64,000 bases of DNA from Streptomyces sp. I05A-00742 (GTDB lineage Bacteria > Actinomycetota > Actinomycetes > Streptomycetales > Streptomycetaceae): assembly GCF_013055795.1 (NCBI RefSeq), contig NZ_JABETO010000001.1, positions 184,375 to 248,374 of the forward strand. The letters are read 5' to 3'. The notes under the pieces are model-generated. The model ran no database searches. It saw only the letters and a program-made list of their open reading frames with translations, and was not told the origin of the DNA. Position 1 is the first letter of the stretch. Each line of letters starts with the position of its first letter. Below, piece by piece: positions 27,123 to 38,974 of this stretch. A program made the translations under genes and the position numbers.

Positions 27123-27563
27123 ATGACCGTGATCGACACCGCACCGGTACGCACCGGGCGGCGCCCGCAGGGCCGGGACCGGTACACGATCGGCGAAGTG
27201 GCCGACTACGCCGGGCTCTCCGCGCACACCCTGCGCTGGTACGAGCGGATCGGGCTGATGCCGCACGTCGACCGCTCCCACACCGGGCAGCGCCGCTACA
27301 CCGACCGCGATCTGGACTGGCTGGACCTGGTCGGCAAGCTGCGGCTGACCGGCATGCCGGTGGCGGACATGGTCCGCTACGCCGAGCTGGTGCGCGAGGG
27401 CGACGGCACCGTGGCCGAGCGCGAACGGCTGCTGAGCACGCACCGCGAGGACGTCAGACGGCGCGTCGCGGAGCTCCAGGGCACGCTCGACGTCCTCGAC
27501 CACAAGATCGACCGGTATGCCGAGGTCCGGCGGGCGACCGAGGCGGGACTGGCGCACCGGTGA
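27123..27563 (+). CDS. MerR-family transcriptional regulator
   Basis: A 146-residue regulator with the MerR winged helix (YTIGEVADYAGLSAHTLRWYERIGLM) and a C-terminal coiled-coil dimerisation helix (RVAELQGTLDVLDHKIDRYAE). There is no metal-binding cysteine, so the effector is probably organic. The ATG follows AGGGGGAA. The adjacent beta-lactamase-like gene is divergent, 135 bases away, and may be a target. Confidence 0.9.
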   Translation: MTVIDTAPVRTGRRPQGRDRYTIGEVADYAGLSAHTLRWYERIGLMPHVDRSHTGQRRYTDRDLDWLDLVGKLRLTGMPVADMVRYAELVREGDGTVAERERLLSTHREDVRRRVAELQGTLDVLDHKIDRYAEVRRATEAGLAHR

Positions 27564-27583
27564 CCGCCGTCCGGCCCGGGGCG

Positions 27584-28261
27584 TCACGCCTCCCCGGGCC
27601 GGACCAGCCCCGACTCATAGGCGAAGATCACCACTTGGGCGCGGTCCCGCAGCCCCAGCTTGGCCAGGACCCGCCCGATGTGCGTCTTCACCGTCTGCTC
27701 CGCCAGCACCAGCGAGCCCGCGATCTCCTGGTTGGAGAGCCCCCGGGCGATCAGTTCCAGCACCTCCGTCTCGCGGGGCGTCAGACCCTTCAGGCGCAGC
27801 GAGCGGTCCCGGCGCGGGGCGGGGCGCTGCTGGGCGAAGTCGGCGATGAGGCGGCGCGTCACGGACGGCGCGAGCAGCGCCTCGCCGGCCGCCACCACGC
27901 GGACCGCCGAGATGAGGTCGGCCGGCGGCGCGTCCTTGAGGAGAAAGCCCGAGGCACCGGCGCGCAGCGCCTCGTAGACGTAGTCGTCCACGTCGAAGGT
28001 GGTCAGCATCAGCACCTTCGGGCGGTGCACGACGCCACGCGGGGGGTCGAGGAGCCTGCGGGCCGCCTCCAGGCCGTCCATCTCCGGCATGCGGACGTCC
28101 ATCAGCACCACGTCCGGGTGCGTGGTGCGGCTCAGTTCCACGCCCCGGAGGCCGTCGGGGGCGTCACCGACCACGTCGATGTCGGGCTGGGCGGCGAGCA
28201 GCGCGGCGAAGCCCGCCCGCACCATCGCCTGGTCGTCGACGATGATCACCTTGATGGTCAT
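27584..28261 (-). CDS. Two-component response regulator, NarL/LuxR type
   Basis: A 225-residue regulator. The receiver has the acidic pair VDDQ, the phosphoacceptor in VVLMDVRMPEMDG, and the conserved Thr and Lys (LMLTTFD, FLLKDAPP). The LuxR helix-turn-helix is LTPRETEVLELIARGLSNQEIA through TVKTHIGRVLAKLGL. Its ATG overlaps the kinase stop by 4 bases (ATGA), so both come from one transcript. Confidence 0.95.
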   Translation of the reverse strand: MTIKVIIVDDQAMVRAGFAALLAAQPDIDVVGDAPDGLRGVELSRTTHPDVVLMDVRMPEMDGLEAARRLLDPPRGVVHRPKVLMLTTFDVDDYVYEALRAGASGFLLKDAPPADLISAVRVVAAGEALLAPSVTRRLIADFAQQRPAPRRDRSLRLKGLTPRETEVLELIARGLSNQEIAGSLVLAEQTVKTHIGRVLAKLGLRDRAQVVIFAYESGLVRPGEA

Positions 28262-29607
28262 GCGGCCGGGGGTTCCTTCGCTGTCGGTGCGGTTGTCGAG
28301 TCGGTCGTCGGGTCGGTCGTCGTCCCGGGTCCGTCCGGGGTGGCGGGCACCTCCGCCGCGTACGGCAGCCGGGCCGCCACGCGGAAGCCGCCGTCCGGCA
28401 GGGGGCCGGTGTCGAGGGTGCCGCCGACCAGGCGGACGCGCTCGCGCATGCCCACCAGGCCGTGGCCGGTGCCGGTGGTCTCCAGCGGGACGTGCGGCCG
28501 TCCTGCGGGGTCGTTGACGACCACCACGGTCAGCCCCTCCGCGTCCGCCGCGACCGACACCCGGGTGACCGCGCCCGGCGCGTGCCGCACCGCGTTGGCC
28601 AGGGCCTCCTGGACGATGCGGTACGCGGAGAGGTCCACGGCCTGCGGGACGGTCTCCGGCAGCGCCTCCCGGTCCACCGACAGCTCCACGGGCTGCCCCG
28701 CCCGCACCGTCGCCTCCACCAGCTGCCCGATCCGGTCCACCCCCGGCTGCGGCGTCCGCTCGCCCCCGCCCGCGCCGGTGTCCTCGCTGCGCAGCACGCC
28801 CAGCAGCCGCCGCATCTCGCCGAGCGACTCGCGGGCGGTGGCGGCGATCGTGCCGAACTCCTCCGTCGCCTCCTGCGGCAGGCCGGCGATGCGGTACGGG
28901 GCGCTGTCCGCCTGCACGGTGATCACCGACATGTGGTGGGCGACCACGTCGTGCAGCTCCCGGGCGATCCGCGCCCGCTCCTCCAGCAGCGTTCTGCGGG
29001 CTCGTTCGGCCTCGCTGATGACCTCCTGCTCGGCCAGCGCGCGGCGGGCGGCGCTGCTCTGCCGGACCGCGCCGCCGATCAGCATCAGCATGCCGCCGAG
29101 AATGACGACAATCAGCCAGCTGCCGCTGGGCCCGTGCGGCGCCGACGCGTCCAGGCCCCAGCTCGCCCCGGTGACCAGGGCCCAGACGGCGACGAGAGTC
29201 CGGGGACGTGCGCGCAGCCCGACGAGGAGCATCATCAGCAGCAGCACGATGATCAGCGGCGGTGGCCAGGGCCAGATGTCGCCCGGCCGCGGGGCCGGCA
29301 GCACGAAGAGGGCGGCGCAGAGCCCGACCGTGAAGGTGATCGCCCACGCGAGCAGCGGCCTGCGGACGGCCAGCAGCAGCGGTGCCGTCTCCAGCGTGGC
29401 GAGGAGCAGCGCGAGTTCGCCGTTGTGCACCTCGTAGGTGTTCGCCAGCAACGTCGACGTCGTCGGCAGCAGGATGGCGGTCAGGGCCGCCGCGAACCCG
29501 TACGGCAGCCGGCGGACGAACCGGCTCCGGGAGCGGGCGAGCAGGGGCTCGGGGGGGCCGGTGGGGGTGAGGAGGTCGCGTACGAGCGCGAGGGGGGCGG
29601 GCGGCAT
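28258..29607 (-). CDS. Sensor histidine kinase, HisKA_3 type
   Basis: A 449-residue membrane kinase with about five to six hydrophobic segments in residues 30-185 and no large extracellular domain. The phosphorylated histidine is in ARIARELHDVVAHHMSV. The ATPase has the N-box YRIVQEALANAVRHAPG and the G-box TGTGHGLVGMRERVRLVGG. The C-terminal 30 residues are Thr/Pro-rich and low-complexity. It forms a pair with the response regulator. The signal is unknown; no obvious target operon adjoins. Confidence 0.94.
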   Translation of the reverse strand: MPPAPLALVRDLLTPTGPPEPLLARSRSRFVRRLPYGFAAALTAILLPTTSTLLANTYEVHNGELALLLATLETAPLLLAVRRPLLAWAITFTVGLCAALFVLPAPRPGDIWPWPPPLIIVLLLMMLLVGLRARPRTLVAVWALVTGASWGLDASAPHGPSGSWLIVVILGGMLMLIGGAVRQSSAARRALAEQEVISEAERARRTLLEERARIARELHDVVAHHMSVITVQADSAPYRIAGLPQEATEEFGTIAATARESLGEMRRLLGVLRSEDTGAGGGERTPQPGVDRIGQLVEATVRAGQPVELSVDREALPETVPQAVDLSAYRIVQEALANAVRHAPGAVTRVSVAADAEGLTVVVVNDPAGRPHVPLETTGTGHGLVGMRERVRLVGGTLDTGPLPDGGFRVAARLPYAAEVPATPDGPGTTTDPTTDSTTAPTAKEPPAA

Positions 29608-29655
29608 AGCCCGTTCAGGTTATGCGGGGTGGGGGTTCGGGACGGGGGGGGGGTG

Positions 29656-29843
29656 CCCCGGTCCCGCCCTTTCACCGTTTCTGCGGGGAGGGCCCCGCGC
29701 CCCCTGAAACCGCGCTCCGCGCGGTTGTCCTCAAACGCCGGACGGGCTGAAGTCAGCCCGTCCGGCGTTTGAGGACAAGCGGCGAAGCCGCTTTCGGGGG
29801 TCCGGGGCCCTCCCCGGGAAACGGTGAAAGGGCGGGACCGGGG
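29656..29843. repeat. Dispersed repeat copy 3: nested inverted repeats
   Basis: The outer arms 29656-29680 and 29819-29843 are perfect 25-bp inverted copies, extended inward with few mismatches by GGGGAGGGCCCCG against CGGGGCCCTCCCC. Inside them lies a second, perfect 26-bp inverted repeat (29725-29750 and 29753-29778) with a 2-base loop, built on CTCAAACGCCGGACGGGCTGA. The whole could fold into a long hairpin and serve as a terminator between the SHOCT gene 3' end and the kinase gene start. Confidence 0.9.
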
Positions 29844-30710
29844 CTAAAGCTCCGCCAGCAGCTCCGCCTTCTTCGCGCTGAACTCCGCGTCCGTCAGCAG
29901 CCCCGCCGAGTGCAGATCCCCCAGGTGCCGGATGCGATCGGCGATCGCCCCGGGGTCCGGCCGTGCGGCGGGAGCAGGGGCCGGGACCGCCGGCACCGCC
30001 GGAGACGTGGCGCGGACCGCTTCGAGGACGGCGGCGGCGAAGGGCAGGGACTCGTGGACGGGGCCGTAGCCCATGCCGAAGACGACGGAGGCGGGGTCCT
30101 GGTCGGCCTGGCCGGGGGCGGGCCGTTCGGGGTCGCGCTGGACGAGCCGGAGGTGGCCGCCCATGAGGTCGGGGGAGCGCCACTGGACGTCGGAGAGCCC
30201 GCCGACGGGGAAGCGCTGGTCGCCGGCCTTCCACTTGGCGGAGGTGGCGCCGGACCAGAACCAGCGGAAGGAGACGGTTCTGCCGTCGAAGGAGGCCCGG
30301 CCGTCGTACGCCTTGAAGGACCGCGGCGGCTCGGGGGCGACGACGAGGGGACGCTCGGCGGGCTCGGCGGCGCGGGCGCCGAGGCGGGTCCGTATCTCCT
30401 CGGCGTAGTACTCCGCGAGGAGGGCGTGCTCGGCGGGCAGGACCAGGCGGTAGGGGTCGGTGCCGTCCTTGAGCTGCCCGGCGGCGGCGTCCATCAGCGG
30501 ATCGGCCCCGGGCCGGGGCACGGCGTGCAGCACCACCGTGCCCCGCCTGCCCGGCGCGTGATCGACCGCCGCGAGCGCCTCGTAGGGGATGCGCCGTTCA
30601 CCGAGCGCCTGGAACAGCTTCGGTGTGCGGATCCCCCGTTCGAAGCGGATGAGCACGGAGTCCGTGTCGAACTCCCAGACGGTGTGGAAACCGGCCAGCA
30701 CATCACCCAT
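29844..30710 (-). CDS. DUF4429 and SHOCT domain protein
   Basis: A 288-residue soluble protein with two beta-rich halves (VLIRFERGIRTPKLFQ and SFDGRTVSFRWFWSGAT), as in DUF4429, an Ala/Pro linker, and a C-terminal SHOCT motif (HLGDLHSAGLLTDAEFSAKKAELLAEL). SHOCT motifs often mediate oligomerisation. ATG 30710 is preferred because TACGAT lies 7 bases upstream. A second in-frame ATG sits at 30719. The last 150 bases switch to G-ending codons and end on the dispersed repeat. Confidence 0.85.
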   Translation of the reverse strand: MGDVLAGFHTVWEFDTDSVLIRFERGIRTPKLFQALGERRIPYEALAAVDHAPGRRGTVVLHAVPRPGADPLMDAAAGQLKDGTDPYRLVLPAEHALLAEYYAEEIRTRLGARAAEPAERPLVVAPEPPRSFKAYDGRASFDGRTVSFRWFWSGATSAKWKAGDQRFPVGGLSDVQWRSPDLMGGHLRLVQRDPERPAPGQADQDPASVVFGMGYGPVHESLPFAAAVLEAVRATSPAVPAVPAPAPAARPDPGAIADRIRHLGDLHSAGLLTDAEFSAKKAELLAEL

Positions 30711-30717
30711 GCGGGTC

Positions 30718-30723
30718 ATCGTA
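30718..30723 (-). promoter_or_regulatory. -10 box (TACGAT), leaderless start predicted
   Basis: On the minus strand TACGAT lies 7 bases before the preferred ATG of the SHOCT gene. No Shine-Dalgarno sequence is visible. Confidence 0.4.
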
Positions 30724-30785
30724 TGCGGCGCCCGCCCGCGCGTCCCCCCTCCGGGCGCTACGCGCGTCATGCCGGAGCGGGGGCA

Positions 30786-32075
30786 TCAGCCGAGGAGGGT
30801 GGTGTGGTCGGCACAGTCCGTGTCGGACGGGGAGCAGCGGATTCCGCTGACGTCGCCGGTGCCGAGGCGGGCGAAGTTGGCGAGGCTGGTGGTGCCCGGT
30901 CGGAAGTAGCCGGTGTGCCCCTCGGCGTCGGCGGCGGACAGCAGGCGGGCGCCGAAGCCCGTCGAGACCGGGTCCGCGCCGTGGCCGAGGCCGCCGACCT
31001 CCAGGTGCGGGACGTCCCGGATCCAGTCGTCGGCGTCGCGCATCGCCCATATCCGGGCACTGGTGCGCAGCTCGGAGACGTGCCGGGCGCGCATACCGGG
31101 GCTGCCGGCCACGGCGATGTCGGTGACGCGGGGGTCGAGCTCGCGGGCGGCCACGCCGCACACCACCGAGCCGTAGCTGTGGCAGAACAGCGAGACGGAG
31201 GAGCCGGCGGGCAGTCCGCGCACCAGGGAGCGCAGCCGGAGGGCGCCCTCGGCGGCCAGCTTGCCGGTGGCGGCGTCCACACCGACTCCGGCGGGGGAGG
31301 TGTAGTCGGCCCAGGCGATGACGGCGGTACGGGCGGCGGGGCGGGTGCTGCGCTCCGTGGTGTACAGGGCGTCGGCCATACCGACGGGGGCCGTGTACGG
31401 ACGGCCGCTCTTCTCAAAGGTGAGGAGGTTCGTATCGACACCGGGCACCACGACGGAGACGCGGTCGGCGCGGCCGAGGTCGCCGAAGACCTCGGCGACC
31501 CGTCCGGTGCCGCCGGGGTCGAAGGCGAGGATCTGCCGGCCGCGGGACAGCAGTGAGTCGAAGCGGTGCAGGCGCCGGCCGGCCTCGACGCGGCCGGCCG
31601 GGGAGAGGGCCTTGTCCTGGGCGCGGCGCTTCTCGACCTCGCGGGCCTGGGTGAGCGCCGTCCGGTTGGCGCGGTACCGCAGGTCCAGGGGGGCGCCGTT
31701 GAGGTTGCCGACGACGAGGGGGTAGCGGTCGGCGAGCCGGGTGCGGTCGGCCCCGGAGAGCGAGGCGAAGAAGCGCCCGAGGGTGCCGGGTTCCGCGTAC
31801 GGGGACGGCAGCCGGTGCCCGGCGACGCTGCCGTGCAGCCAGGCGGTGAGTGCCGCCCGCCGGGGGTCGGTGTCCCCTCCGTGATGGCGCACGGCCGTCC
31901 AGCCGGTCGTGGCGAGCATGACGAAGACCACGGCGAGCGCGAGCAGGGCGCGCCAGACCGTGGCCGCGTTCGTCCACGGCAGAGGGGATGGGGAGCCGAG
32001 CTCCGGGAAGGAAGTCACCGCGGACCACCCTAGGAGAAACAGGAGCGCGTCCGCCAAGACAGTGATGGGTCTCAC
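30786..32075 (-). CDS. Alpha/beta hydrolase, DUF1023-like, membrane-anchored
   Basis: A protein of about 429 residues with two N-terminal hydrophobic segments (VLADALLFLLGWS and ALLALAVVFVMLATTGW), then a DUF1023-type hydrolase domain. The nucleophile elbow is LFCHSYGSVVCG, and the catalytic acid and histidine may be in WAMRDADDWIRD and DAEGHTGYF. The start is uncertain: GTG 32075 is chosen because the membrane segment begins there. A further in-frame GTG lies at 32117. No ribosome binding site is clear. The substrate is unknown. Confidence 0.8.
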   Translation of the reverse strand: MRPITVLADALLFLLGWSAVTSFPELGSPSPLPWTNAATVWRALLALAVVFVMLATTGWTAVRHHGGDTDPRRAALTAWLHGSVAGHRLPSPYAEPGTLGRFFASLSGADRTRLADRYPLVVGNLNGAPLDLRYRANRTALTQAREVEKRRAQDKALSPAGRVEAGRRLHRFDSLLSRGRQILAFDPGGTGRVAEVFGDLGRADRVSVVVPGVDTNLLTFEKSGRPYTAPVGMADALYTTERSTRPAARTAVIAWADYTSPAGVGVDAATGKLAAEGALRLRSLVRGLPAGSSVSLFCHSYGSVVCGVAARELDPRVTDIAVAGSPGMRARHVSELRTSARIWAMRDADDWIRDVPHLEVGGLGHGADPVSTGFGARLLSAADAEGHTGYFRPGTTSLANFARLGTGDVSGIRCSPSDTDCADHTTLLG

Positions 32076-32167
32076 GTTTGACGGAAAGTGACGCTGGACA
32101 TATGTGCGCCGCCTCACTCCGGGCCCGCGGAGGTGACGCCGGTGCCGAGCGGGCCGGCCGGCCGTGG

Positions 32168-32842
32168 TTACGCGTGCTCCGGCGGCACCCGCCAGTCCTC
32201 CGTCAGCGCGGGGCCGAGCAGGTCGAGGTAGTCCGTGACGAGCCGGAGGAGGTCGTCCAGGTCACCGTTCTCCTTCTCGCCCCAGACCCGGGACGCCGCC
32301 CGCATCACCCCGCTGCACGCCGCCACCAGCACCCGGGGGCGGGGGTCGCCGGCCAGGTCGAGGTCCTCGCGGCGGGCGATCTCCGCCGCCAGCCGGTCCT
32401 CGAAGTGGCCGAGCCTGCGCAGCCGGGCGGCGAGGAGCTGCGGGGTCGACTCGATCATGCGCTGGGTGCGCAGGTGCAGGCCGAGGGGGACGACCGCCTC
32501 GATGGCCCGGCTCATCGCCCCCCAGGAGGCCATGGCCGCGTTGCACAGCGCCGTGAGCGGCAACTCCTCCGGCGGGCGGGCCTCCAGGGCGGCGAGGGCG
32601 ACCTCTTCCTCCACCTCCTGGAGGGCGAGGGCGACCTCCTCCTTGTTGGCGAAGTAGCGGAAGAACGTGCGCTGCGAGACGTCGGCCGCCTCGGCGATCT
32701 CGTCGACGGTGGTGCCGTCGTAGCCCTGGCGGGCGAACAGCTCCAGCGCGCACCGCGTCAGGGTGTTCCGCGTCCGCTGCTTCTTGCGCTCCCGCAGTCC
32801 GGGAAGCGCCTCACGCTCCGCCACGCCATCGATCGCCTGCAT
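32168..32842 (-). CDS. TetR-family repressor
   Basis: A 224-residue regulator with the N-terminal helix-turn-helix (GTTVDEIAEAADVSQRTFFRYFANKEEVAL) and a helical ligand-binding domain. It is divergent from an MFS drug-exporter gene, the standard arrangement in which TetR represses both genes until its ligand, often an exporter substrate, binds. The start is ATG 32842. Confidence 0.93.
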   Translation of the reverse strand: MQAIDGVAEREALPGLRERKKQRTRNTLTRCALELFARQGYDGTTVDEIAEAADVSQRTFFRYFANKEEVALALQEVEEEVALAALEARPPEELPLTALCNAAMASWGAMSRAIEAVVPLGLHLRTQRMIESTPQLLAARLRRLGHFEDRLAAEIARREDLDLAGDPRPRVLVAACSGVMRAASRVWGEKENGDLDDLLRLVTDYLDLLGPALTEDWRVPPEHA

Positions 32843-32890
32843 GAGTCCCTGCCTCTGCTCGGTGTTTCCGCTGGTCAGAATAGTGCTCTG

Positions 32891-32952
32891 GACAAGTTGT
32901 CAGATAACGACTCATGGAATCGTTTGTCAATTGTCAGCCCCTGCCATAATCT
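32891..32952. promoter_or_regulatory. Divergent promoters and candidate TetR operator
   Basis: Forward promoter: -35 TTGTCA (32924-32929), 17-base spacer, -10 TAATCT (32947-32952), then 6 bases and the ATG, so the exporter mRNA should be leaderless. On the minus strand TTGACA, 18 bases and TATCTG form a promoter for the repressor. The perfect palindrome GACAAGTTGTC (32891-32901) and the AACGA/TCGTT inverted repeat between the promoters are likely TetR sites. Confidence 0.72.
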
Positions 32953-32958
32953 CGGTCC

Positions 32959-34554
32959 ATGACGTCTCAGACCACCGTCGCGGACGCGACGCCGCCGGAC
33001 CTCGGGCCCCGGAGCGGACTGCGGGGCCATCCCTGGCTGACTCTTGTGACGGTCGCGATAGGCGTGATGATGGTCGCGCTCGACGGCACGATCGTCGCCA
33101 TCGCCAACCCGGCCATCCAGAAGGACCTGAACGCATCGCTCGCCGACGTCCAATGGATCACCAACGCCTACCTCCTCGCCCTGGCGGTCGCGCTGATCAC
33201 CGCCGGCAAGCTCGGTGACCGCTTCGGGCACCGCCTGATCTTCCTCATCGGTACCACCGGATTCGCCGTCGCCTCCGGACTCATCGCCCTCTCCGGAAGC
33301 GTGTCGATGGTCGTCGCCTTCCGGGTGCTCCAGGGCCTCTGCGGGGCGCTGCTGATGCCGGCCGCGCTCGGTATGCTGCGGGCCACGTTCCCGCCCGACA
33401 AGCTCAACATGGCCATCGGCCTGTGGGGCATGGTCATCGGCGCCTCCACCGCGGGCGGGCCGATCATCGGCGGGGTGCTCGTCGAGCACGTCAACTGGCA
33501 GTCCGTGTTCTTCATCAACGTGCCGGTGGGCGCGCTCGGGCTGGTCCTGGGGGTGATCATCCTCAAGGACCACCGCGCCGAGAACCGTCCCAAGTCCTTC
33601 GACATCCTCGGCATCGCGCTGCTCTCCGGCGCGATGTTCTGCCTCGTCTGGGCGCTCATCAAGGCGCCCAAGTGGCAGTGGGGCGACAGCAGGACCCTGA
33701 TCTTCCTGGGCGCGTCACTGCTGGGCTTCGTCGCCTTCGTCCTCTGGCAGAAGCGGGTGCGGGAGCCGCTGCTGCCGCTGAAGCTCTTCCGGTCCGTGCC
33801 GCTCTCCGCCGGCTCGGCACTGATCGTCCTGATGGCCTTCTCCTTCATGGGAGGCCTCTTCTACGTCACCTTCTACCTGCAGAACGTGCACGGCATGAAG
33901 CCGGTCGACGCGGGCCTGCACCTGCTGCCGCTCACCGGAATGATGATTGTCTCGTCCCCGGTGGCCGGAGCGCTGATCGGCCGCATCGGGCCGCGCATCC
34001 CGCTGTTCGTCGGCATGGTCTGCACCGCGGCCGCCTGCTTCGGCATGTCCGCCCTGAAGGTGGACTCCGGCACGGGCCTGATGTCCCTCTGGTTCGCCCT
34101 CTTCGGCATCGGCCTGGCCCCCGTCATGGTCGGCGCCACCGAGGTCATCGTCGGCAACGCGCCCCTGGAGCACGCGGGCCTGGCCGGCGGCCTCCAGCAG
34201 GGCTCCATGCAGGTCGGCGGCACCCTCGGCACCGCCGTCCTGGGCGCCGTCATGGCCTCCCGGGTCGGACACCAGCTGCCGGACGAGTGGGCCGACGCGG
34301 GGCTGCCGCCGCTGTCGAAGGAGCAGAAGGACGCGGCCTCCGCCGCGGTCGAGGTCGGCGTACCGCCGGTGCCCCAGGGCACCCCGCCCGAGGTCGCCGC
34401 GAAGATCACCGGAGCCGCGCACGAGACCTTCGTCTCCGGGATGAGCACGTCCTTCCTCGTCGCCGGCTGCGTCGCGGCCGCGGCGGCGCTCCTCGCGCTG
34501 CTCACCAAGCGCGGCGAGAACGCGGACGCCGCCCCGGGCGGCGCCCACATCTGA
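32959..34554 (+). CDS. MFS multidrug exporter, DHA2 (14-helix) family
   Basis: A 531-residue membrane transporter with 14 predicted helices. The loop 2-3 motif A reads GKLGDRFGHR, and motif C lies in GASTAGGPIIGGVL, as in proton-driven drug exporters. It begins MTSQTTVADATPP with the first helix at about 30. The ATG has a -10 box 6 bases before it and no ribosome binding site. The neighbouring TetR gene probably represses it. The substrate is unknown. Confidence 0.93.
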   Translation: MTSQTTVADATPPDLGPRSGLRGHPWLTLVTVAIGVMMVALDGTIVAIANPAIQKDLNASLADVQWITNAYLLALAVALITAGKLGDRFGHRLIFLIGTTGFAVASGLIALSGSVSMVVAFRVLQGLCGALLMPAALGMLRATFPPDKLNMAIGLWGMVIGASTAGGPIIGGVLVEHVNWQSVFFINVPVGALGLVLGVIILKDHRAENRPKSFDILGIALLSGAMFCLVWALIKAPKWQWGDSRTLIFLGASLLGFVAFVLWQKRVREPLLPLKLFRSVPLSAGSALIVLMAFSFMGGLFYVTFYLQNVHGMKPVDAGLHLLPLTGMMIVSSPVAGALIGRIGPRIPLFVGMVCTAAACFGMSALKVDSGTGLMSLWFALFGIGLAPVMVGATEVIVGNAPLEHAGLAGGLQQGSMQVGGTLGTAVLGAVMASRVGHQLPDEWADAGLPPLSKEQKDAASAAVEVGVPPVPQGTPPEVAAKITGAAHETFVSGMSTSFLVAGCVAAAAALLALLTKRGENADAAPGGAHI

Positions 34555-34564
34555 CCGGACGTAC

Positions 34565-34604
34565 GACAGGGCCCCGGCCGGTGGAAACCGGCCGGGGCCC
34601 TGTC
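34565..34604. terminator. Strong bidirectional terminator
   Basis: A perfect 18-bp stem (34565-34582 with 34587-34604) and a GGAA tetraloop lie between the convergent exporter and aceE genes. Confidence 0.9.
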
Positions 34605-34624
34605 ATGTCACGTCCCTATGACGC

Positions 34625-37357
<2,733 letters not shown>

Positions 37358-37828
37358 GCTGTTCCTTCGCTGTTCGGGTGTGTCGTGCTCTGCACGCAAG
37401 GGTTGCTGCGCACGCGGTCACATACTGTCTTCGCTTATGTCGCGCCGGCTCCCATCGTGGACCGCGGCGACGGAAACGTCATCTCTACTGGGCGGTAACC
37501 ACCACTCGGGAGATGAAGCGTCGGAGGGTGGCCGCCTCGCGGCGGCCAAATCGCAACCATACGCCCCCAATGGGGGTCCCTCGCGTACGGCCGTTCGGCC
37601 CCGGAGGCCGCAATCCCAGGGAGTAACTTCGCAAACCCGGCGCAACGCTGTGGTGTGAATCACTCTCGGTTGCGGCCTCATGGTGGGAGTTGCCATGAGA
37701 CGTCAACGTTTGGGAGGGATCGCTGAGCGGGTACTTGCGCGATCCGTCCGGCACGTGTGGACTACGCCCAATGCCTCGCGTATGCGGGGAGCACAAGAGC
37801 ATTCTCGAAAGATGACAGGAGGCAATCC
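37358..37828. other. Long divergent intergenic region with hairpins, no gene
   Basis: A 471-base gap between the divergent aceE and DUF3052 genes. It contains the hairpins TGGCCGCC-TCGC-GGCGGCCA (37529-37548), CCCCC-AAT-GGGGG (37564-37576) and a GGCCGTTCGGCC element. It presumably holds both promoters and possibly a structured leader. I recognise no known riboswitch or small RNA in it. Confidence 0.5.
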
Positions 37829-38251
37829 GTGAGCGCGACCGCGGACCACGCGGAGGAGCGGACCAACCCCGCCGCAAGGCTGGGTTTCGAGCCCGGACAG
37901 GTGGTCCAGGAGATCGGTTACGACGACGACGTCGACCATGATCTCCGTGAAGGTATCGAATCCATCATCGGCCAGGACCTCGTCGATGAGGATTACGACG
38001 ACGTGGCCGACGTCGTCCTGCTGTGGTTCCGGGACGAGGACGGAGACCTCACGGACGCGCTGGTGGATGCCATCGGTCTGCTCGAGGACGCCGGCACCGT
38101 CTGGCTGCTGACGCCCAAGACCGGCCGTGACGGGTACATCGAGCCGAGCGACGTCCAGGACGCGGCGCAGACCGCGGGGCTCAGCCCGGCCAAGAGCATC
38201 AGCGTCGCCAAGGACTGGTCCGGCACCCGGCTGAAGTCCGGCAAGCGCTGA
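37829..38251 (+). CDS. DUF3052 family protein
   Basis: A 140-residue acidic protein of the actinobacterial DUF3052 family (ARLGFEPGQVVQEIGYDDDVDHDLR, ADVVLLWFRDEDGDLTDALVDA, KDWSGTRLKSGKR). The function is unknown. The family is found beside aceE in many actinomycetes, as here. GTG 37829 is fixed by AGGAGG 6 bases upstream. Confidence 0.9.
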   Translation: MSATADHAEERTNPAARLGFEPGQVVQEIGYDDDVDHDLREGIESIIGQDLVDEDYDDVADVVLLWFRDEDGDLTDALVDAIGLLEDAGTVWLLTPKTGRDGYIEPSDVQDAAQTAGLSPAKSISVAKDWSGTRLKSGKR

Positions 38252-38283
38252 GCGCGGCCGGTACCGGCCCACAGGACCTCTCG

Positions 38284-38314
38284 GCGCCCCCGGCAGCCCC
38301 GCTGCCGGGGGCGC
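38284..38314 (+). terminator. Hairpin terminator after the DUF3052 gene
   Basis: A 14-bp perfect stem (GCGCCCCCGGCAGC with GCTGCCGGGGGCGC) with a 3-base loop. Confidence 0.82.
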
Positions 38315-38401
38315 GGTGCGTCGCCTCCGGGGCCCAATGACAGACTGGCCGCCTGACCCGCCGGCCGTCCGGTCGGCGCCCGCCGAGAGAGGGAAGCGAC
38401 C

Positions 38402-38860
38402 ATGGCGATCGACGTCGGCACCGAGGCTCCGGACTTCGCGCTGAGGAATCAGCACGGCGAGACCGTCCGCCTCTCCGACTTCCGGGGCGAGAAGAACGTC
38501 GTCCTGCTCTTCTACCCGTTCGCCTTCACCGGCGTGTGCACCGGCGAGCTGTGCGCCCTCCGCGACGAGCTGCCGTCCTTCGTCAACGACGACGTCCAGC
38601 TGCTCGCGGTCTCCAACGACTCGCCGTTCTCGCTCCGCGTCTTCGCCGAGCAGGAGAAGCTCGACTACCCGCTGCTGTCCGACTTCTGGCCGCACGGCGA
38701 GGTCAGCCGGGCCTACGGCGTCTTCGACGAGGAGAAGGGCTGCGCGGTGCGCGGCACCTTCATCATCGACAAGCAGGGCGTCGTCCGCTGGACGATCGTC
38801 AACGGCCTGCCCGACGCACGCGACCTGAACGAGTACACCCGGGAACTCGCCGCTCTCTGA
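38402..38860 (+). CDS. ahpE: One-cysteine-type peroxiredoxin, AhpE-like
   Basis: A 152-residue peroxiredoxin that reduces peroxides. The peroxidatic cysteine is in [21 protein letters not shown], followed by the conserved Thr/Arg environment ([14 protein letters not shown]). It resembles AhpE of Mycobacterium tuberculosis. The second cysteine four residues later could act as a resolving cysteine. GAGAGAGGGAAG precedes the ATG. It lies between the DUF3052 gene and the ter genes. Confidence 0.9.
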   Translation: MAIDVGTEAPDFALRNQHGETVRLSDFRGEKNVVLLFYPFAFTGVCTGELCALRDELPSFVNDDVQLLAVSNDSPFSLRVFAEQEKLDYPLLSDFWPHGEVSRAYGVFDEEKGCAVRGTFIIDKQGVVRWTIVNGLPDARDLNEYTRELAAL

Positions 38861-38974
38861 GCAAGACCCTGTAATCGGTGGGAACCGGTCACTAGGATCC
38901 ACACGTTCACCGGATGCCATCGCACAACCGGGGGCAGGCCGACCGGCCCGGCCCCTCGAACCAATGGAGGACTC

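Noticed and set aside
37501..37660. A known riboswitch in the aceE-DUF3052 gap
   Set aside because: Hairpins are present, but I could not match them to a c-di-AMP, cobalamin, thiamine or other familiar consensus.
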